Origin: Acidobacteriota bacterium
GTDB taxonomy: Bacteria > Acidobacteriota > Vicinamibacteria > Vicinamibacterales > UBA2999
Direction of reading: 5' to 3'
DNA length: 9,901 nucleotides
Assembly: GCA_020851835.1 (NCBI GenBank)
Contig: JADZBZ010000261.1
Location: 1 to 9,901, forward strand
Part shown: positions 6,910 to 9,901 of the stretch, piece by piece
Numbering within the stretch: position 1 is the first letter of the stretch
Layout: the number at the start of each line of letters is the position of its first letter
Position numbers and translations under genes: made by a program
Notes under the pieces: generated by a model
What the model was told of the DNA's origin: nothing
The model's database searches: none
What the model saw: the letters and a program-made list of their open reading frames with translations, nothing else

Positions 6910-6938
6910 AGAATACTCAAGCCTCCCCGGTTAGTCAA
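6910..6938 (-). promoter_or_regulatory. Sigma70-type promoter of sahR-ahcY
   Basis: On the minus strand TTGACT (6938-6933; 5 of 6 to TTGACA) is separated by exactly 17 bp from TATTCT (6915-6910; 4 of 6 to TATAAT). Transcription would start near 6903, giving a leader of only about 11 bases before ATG 6892. Together with the adjoining palindrome this is the best promoter in the window. Confidence 0.65.
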
Positions 6939-6993
6939 GTCCGGGCAGCTCGCCGCTGACAACCTTTTCTCGGTACCTTCCATCTACACGCTT

Positions 6994-6997
6994 GGAG
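6994..6997 (+). promoter_or_regulatory. Shine-Dalgarno site choosing ATG 7007 for the permease
   Basis: GGAG stands 9 bases before ATG 7007. The in-frame TTG at 6992 overlaps this site and would add only five residues, so the ATG is preferred. The protein family also begins close to this methionine, just before the first membrane helix. Confidence 0.6.
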
Positions 6998-7006
6998 CAC
7001 ATCTAC

Positions 7007-9475
7007 ATGTTCTGGGACACCCTACGCTCCGACGTCGGCCACGCGCTGGGCATGGCGTTCAAGCGGCCGCTCTTCACGGCGCTAGCTGTTCTGGCCCTGG
7101 CGTTGGGCATCGGCGCCAACAGCGCCATCTTCACGGTGGTGAACGGCGTGCTCCTTCAGCCCCTCCCATACCGGGATCCCGGCCAGCTCGTGATGGTGTG
7201 GAGCAGCAACGCGCGAGAGCAGCGGCCCCAGAACGTCGTGTCGCCGGCCAATTTTCTCGACTACCGTGAAGGCGCACGGGACCTGGCGGATCTGGAAGCC
7301 TTCACGTCGTTCATCATCAACGATCAGCTCCAGACTGCCCAGGGGCCGGAGAAGGTGCATCTGGTCAACGCGGGCCTCCGCATCTTCGAGGTACTGGGCC
7401 GCCAGCCGCGGCTGGGCCGCACCTTCGCCCCGGACGACACCGATGTGTTCGTGATGAGCCACGGCTTCTGGCAGCGCCGGTTCGGCGGCGATCCGGACAT
7501 TGTCGGGCGCACGCTGACGGTTGGGGGCACCGTCCGGACGGTGATCGGCGTGATGCCGGAGGACTTCGCCTTCCCCTACGCGACGATGCTCGGTCCCGAC
7601 GGGTTCACCAGCCGCAGCGGCGTCGATCTCTGGACGCCGTGGGTAGCCGAGCGCGATCCGTTCGCGAACCGAGGCGGTCAGATCGTCCGGAACGTCCACT
7701 ATCTGGCCGTGGTCGGTCGGCTGCGCCCAGGCGCCTCGACCGAGGCCCTCGGCGTGCGGCTGTCCACGGTGGCCGACCAGCTGGCGCAAGCGTACCCCGG
7801 CTCCAACACCGCGTGGGGCGTCTCGGTGATTCCCTTGCACGAACAGGCCGTGGGCGCGATTCGTCCGGCGCTGCTCGTGCTGCTCGCCGGGGTGACCGTC
7901 GTGCTCCTGATGGCATGTGTCAACGTGGCGGGGCTGGCGCTCGCGCAGAGCGTGACCCGGCAGCGCGAGATGGCCGTGCGCGCGGCCCTCGGGGCGAGCC
8001 GCGGACGGCTCGTGCGGCAGGTGATCACCGAGAGCGTGCTCCTCTCGCTCGCGGGCGCGAGCGTGGCACTCCTCTTCGTGCAATGGGGGGTGCAGGGCCT
8101 GATGGCCCTGGCGCCGGCCTCGCTCCCACGCCTGGCCGAAGTCCGCCCGGACGCGACGGTTCTGGGCGTCACGTTGGCGATTGGGATCGCGGCCGGCGTG
8201 CTCATCGGGCTCGTCCCCGCCTGGACGGCATCCCGCCCGGATCTCCGGGATGCGCTCCACGACGGAGGGCGCGGCGCAGCCGGGGCGTCCACCGCGGGAC
8301 GGCGGGCCCGAAGCTTCCTCATCGTGAGCGAGGTGGCCCTCGCGGTGGTGCTCAGTGTGGGGGCCGGCCTGCTACTCCGCAGCTTCGCCTCCCTCCTGGC
8401 GGTGGATCCGGGCTTCAGGCCGGAAGGTCTCCTCACCATGCAAATCGAGCTGCCGGCTCGCGTCTCCACGCCTGAAGCCCGCCTTGCCTACTACGGCGAG
8501 CTGCTGGAGCGGCTGCGCGCGGTACCCGGCGTCGTCGCCGCCGGCGGAACCACGCGGCTGCCGCTCGGCAGCACGTCGGTCTCCACCACCATCGATGTCG
8601 AAGGCCGTCCGCGGCCCGACGCGGAACTGCCGGAGGTGCAGATCCGGCGCGCGGTCGGCGACTACTTCACGGCCATGGAGATGCCCATGCGCGCAGGGCG
8701 AGGGTTCAGCGACGAGGACGGACCGAACGGCCCGCGCGTCACGGTGATCAACGAGGCCATGGCCGACCGGCTGTTCCCGGGAGAGGACCCTCTGGGCCGG
8801 CGCATCCGCACCGGACCCAACCCGTCGCAGAACTCGTGGCTCACGATTGTCGGCATCGTCGGCAACGTGCGCCACACGGGACTCGAACAGGAGCCCGCGC
8901 CCGAGATGTACACCACCCATCTGCAGGGCCCGCCCTCGGCTCCGTTCATGGTCATCCGGACCAGCGGCGACCCGGCCAGCCTCGCCGAGCGCGTCAGGGC
9001 CGACCTGCACGACTTCGATGGCGCCCTGGCCCTCTACGACATCCGGACGATGATCGACGTGCGCGCCGAGTCGATGTCGGCGCGCCGCTTCCTGCTCCTG
9101 CTGGTCAGCGCGTTCGGCCTGCTGGCCCTGACGCTCGCGGCAGTGGGCGTCTACGGCGTCATGGCGCTGGTGGTCGGCGAGCGGACGCGTGAGATGGGTT
9201 TGCGGCTGGCGCTGGGGGCGGCTCCGGGGGCGGTCCTGCGCCTGATGCTCGGGTACGCCACGGCCCTGGCGATGGCCGGCATCGGACTGGGAATAGCCGC
9301 CGCGTGGATGCTCGCCCCGCTCCTCGAGAGCCAACTCTACGGCGTGCGCCCGGCCGACCTCTGGACGTTCCTGGGCGTGCCGGCCCTCCTGCTGGCCGTG
9401 GCCGCTCTGGCGGCGTTTCTGCCAGCCCGCCGGGCCATGCGGGTGGATCCGCTGGCGGCGCTGCGCGCGGAGTGA
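7007..9475 (+). CDS. ADOP-family duplicated MacB/FtsX-type ABC permease without ATPase
   Basis: The 822-residue inner-membrane protein is built as a tandem duplication of MacB periplasmic domain plus FtsX permease domain. First half: helix about 22-50 (LFTALAVLALALGIGANSAIF), periplasmic domain about 55-280, then helices near 285-310, 342-365 and 384-405 with the cytoplasmic REMAVRAALGASRGRL motif. Second half: helix 437-460, periplasmic domain to about 690, helices near 695-720, 750-770 and 786-805 with REMGLRLALGAAPGAVLR, ending in the typical R-x-M-R-V-D-P-L-A-A-L-R-A-E tail. This matches the Acidobacterial duplicated orphan permease (ADOP) family, whose substrate and function are unknown; by homology to MacB it may transmit force across the membrane rather than form a channel. 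No ATP-binding subunit is beside it, as usual in the family, and no PadR-type regulator is adjacent. The gene is divergent from sahR with 114 bases between start codons; no good promoter is seen for it. Confidence 0.9.
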   Translation: MFWDTLRSDVGHALGMAFKRPLFTALAVLALALGIGANSAIFTVVNGVLLQPLPYRDPGQLVMVWSSNAREQRPQNVVSPANFLDYREGARDLADLEAFTSFIINDQLQTAQGPEKVHLVNAGLRIFEVLGRQPRLGRTFAPDDTDVFVMSHGFWQRRFGGDPDIVGRTLTVGGTVRTVIGVMPEDFAFPYATMLGPDGFTSRSGVDLWTPWVAERDPFANRGGQIVRNVHYLAVVGRLRPGASTEALGVRLSTVADQLAQAYPGSNTAWGVSVIPLHEQAVGAIRPALLVLLAGVTVVLLMACVNVAGLALAQSVTRQREMAVRAALGASRGRLVRQVITESVLLSLAGASVALLFVQWGVQGLMALAPASLPRLAEVRPDATVLGVTLAIGIAAGVLIGLVPAWTASRPDLRDALHDGGRGAAGASTAGRRARSFLIVSEVALAVVLSVGAGLLLRSFASLLAVDPGFRPEGLLTMQIELPARVSTPEARLAYYGELLERLRAVPGVVAAGGTTRLPLGSTSVSTTIDVEGRPRPDAELPEVQIRRAVGDYFTAMEMPMRAGRGFSDEDGPNGPRVTVINEAMADRLFPGEDPLGRRIRTGPNPSQNSWLTIVGIVGNVRHTGLEQEPAPEMYTTHLQGPPSAPFMVIRTSGDPASLAERVRADLHDFDGALALYDIRTMIDVRAESMSARRFLLLLVSAFGLLALTLAAVGVYGVMALVVGERTREMGLRLALGAAPGAVLRLMLGYATALAMAGIGLGIAAAWMLAPLLESQLYGVRPADLWTFLGVPALLLAVAALAAFLPARRAMRVDPLAALRAE

Positions 9476-9503
9476 TCTCGGCGGGGCTGATGTCGACTGA
9501 TTT

Positions 9504-9646
9504 CGACGGGACTGAAGTCCCGTCGCTCCGGGTCCCGGGAGATTCCGGGTTCCGGGAGATTCCGGGTTCCGGGAGATTCCGAATTTCGGGGGAGTCCGGG
9601 GTCGGAGGGATTCCGAGGCCGGAGCGACGGGACTTCAGTCCCGTCG
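9504..9646. repeat. 143-bp intergenic element with perfect 28-bp inverted terminal repeats (REP/MITE-like)
   Basis: The segments 9504-9531 and 9619-9646 are exact reverse complements over 28 bp. Each end is also a palindrome: CGACGGGACT and AGTCCCGTCG arms around a 2-base centre (9504-9525 and 9625-9646), followed inward by CTCCGG. The interior is a 17-bp tandem repeat and its decayed copies. It fills the space between the ADOP gene (ends 9475) and the converging peptidase gene (ends 9657). No open reading frame of note and no target-site duplication are visible in the flanks. Such double-hairpin units resemble REP/BIME or MITE elements moved by a distant transposase; both strands could fold into long hairpins and also terminate transcription of the convergent genes. 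That it is multi-copy is inferred. Confidence 0.75.
9535..9585 (+). repeat. 17-bp tandem repeat, three copies, inside the inverted-repeat element
   Basis: The unit CCGGGAGATTCCGGGTT occurs twice exactly (9535-9551, 9552-9568) and a third time with GGG to GAA near its end (9569-9585). Further decayed GGGAGTCC / GGGATTCCGAGG pieces continue to about 9618. The 17-bp period is not a multiple of three and there is no coding signal. Confidence 0.85.
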
Positions 9647-9656
9647 TCCAATGTCG

Positions 9657-9901
9657 TCACCCGAGCTCGGTTTCGAGCCGGGTCACCAGCCCATCGAGCT
9701 GCGCGACGACGGCCCGGACGCTGCTCGGTTCGCTCAGGTCCACGCCTGCTCGCTCGAGCAGCCGCATCGGGTGATCGCTGCCGCCGGCCTTCAGCAGATC
9801 GAGATAGCGATCGACCGCCGCGCGCCGCGCGGCCAAGTCGTCGCCGCGGATGTCGAGCATCAGGCGCGCCGTGGACGCAAAGCAGGTGGCGTACTGGTAG
9901 A
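9657..9901 (-). CDS. pepF: Oligoendopeptidase F, C-terminal fragment (peptidase family M3; cut by window edge)
   Basis: The last 80 codons of a gene entering from the right edge. The visible part starts YQYATCFASTARLML and continues with AAVDRYLDLLKAGGSDHP and MRLLERAGVDLSEPSSV, which is the typical PepF C-terminus (usual pattern YQYATG..A, then a Y-L-x-x-L-K-x-G-x-S-x-x-P stretch followed by L-x-x-A-G-V-D). PepF is a zinc metallopeptidase degrading short peptides, usually cytoplasmic. The HExxH zinc site lies upstream, outside the window, so activity cannot be judged. The visible sequence has no frameshift and ends in TGA at 9657-9659, 10 bases from the inverted-repeat element. Confidence 0.85.
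   Translation of the reverse strand, partial: YQYATCFASTARLMLDIRGDDLAARRAAVDRYLDLLKAGGSDHPMRLLERAGVDLSEPSSVRAVVAQLDGLVTRLETELG

Noticed and set aside
6956..6983. CTGACA / TTCCAT as a promoter for the ADOP gene
   Set aside because: The -35 is fair but the -10 matches only 3 of 6 bases; not strong enough to annotate.
9535..9618. CRISPR array
   Set aside because: The 17-bp units are directly abutting without spacers, and no cas genes are nearby.

Overview
The window is GC-rich (by eye roughly two-thirds G+C), densely coded bacterial chromosome. The best lineage clue is an 822-residue duplicated MacB/FtsX-type permease without an ATPase partner, the architecture called ADOP (Acidobacterial duplicated orphan permease). 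With the soil-type gene content this points to Acidobacteriota, perhaps a Vicinamibacteria-like lineage; this is an inference from family knowledge, as there is no rRNA or marker gene here.

Layout, left to right. (1) 1-997, minus strand: the start of a respiratory nitrate reductase operon, a membrane-anchored dihaem cytochrome c (narC-like) whose stop overlaps, as ATGA, the start of narG; only the first 39 codons of narG are inside the window. (2) 998-1184: divergent intergenic region with a perfect 8+8 bp palindrome. (3) 1185-2450, plus strand: a CPA1-type Na+/H+ antiporter. (4) 2451-2560: short convergent gap with a candidate hairpin. (5) 2561-4237, minus strand: exported gamma-glutamyltranspeptidase (ggt). 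(6) 4294-4327: a clear intrinsic terminator for the next unit. (7) 4371-6892, minus strand: a two-gene unit, an ArsR-type HTH fused to a SAM/SAH-binding methylase-like domain (SahR-like), followed by S-adenosylhomocysteinase (ahcY). (8) 6888-6938: a good sigma70-like promoter with a 22-bp near-palindrome just downstream of the -10, over the predicted transcription start and the sahR start codon. (9) 7007-9475, plus strand: the ADOP-type permease, divergent from sahR. (10) 9504-9646: a 143-bp non-coding element bounded by perfect 28-bp inverted repeats, with a 17-bp tandem repeat inside. (11) 9657 to the edge, minus strand: the C-terminal end of an M3-family oligoendopeptidase F.

How it works together. 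The most coherent module is sahR-ahcY: a repressor with an SAH-binding-type domain sits at the head of the operon for the enzyme that removes SAH, with an operator-like palindrome at its promoter, so a product-inhibition sensor and its remedy appear wired into one autoregulated unit. ggt lies downstream on the same strand but behind a strong terminator. It also handles sulfur-containing peptides (glutathione-like gamma-glutamyl compounds), but its co-regulation is unproven. The narC-narG end belongs to anaerobic respiration and continues beyond the left edge. No CRISPR array, tRNA, rRNA, transposase or toxin-antitoxin pair was found, and no clearly new multi-gene system. The items most worth a second look are the operator-promoter design of sahR-ahcY and the 143-bp repeat element.
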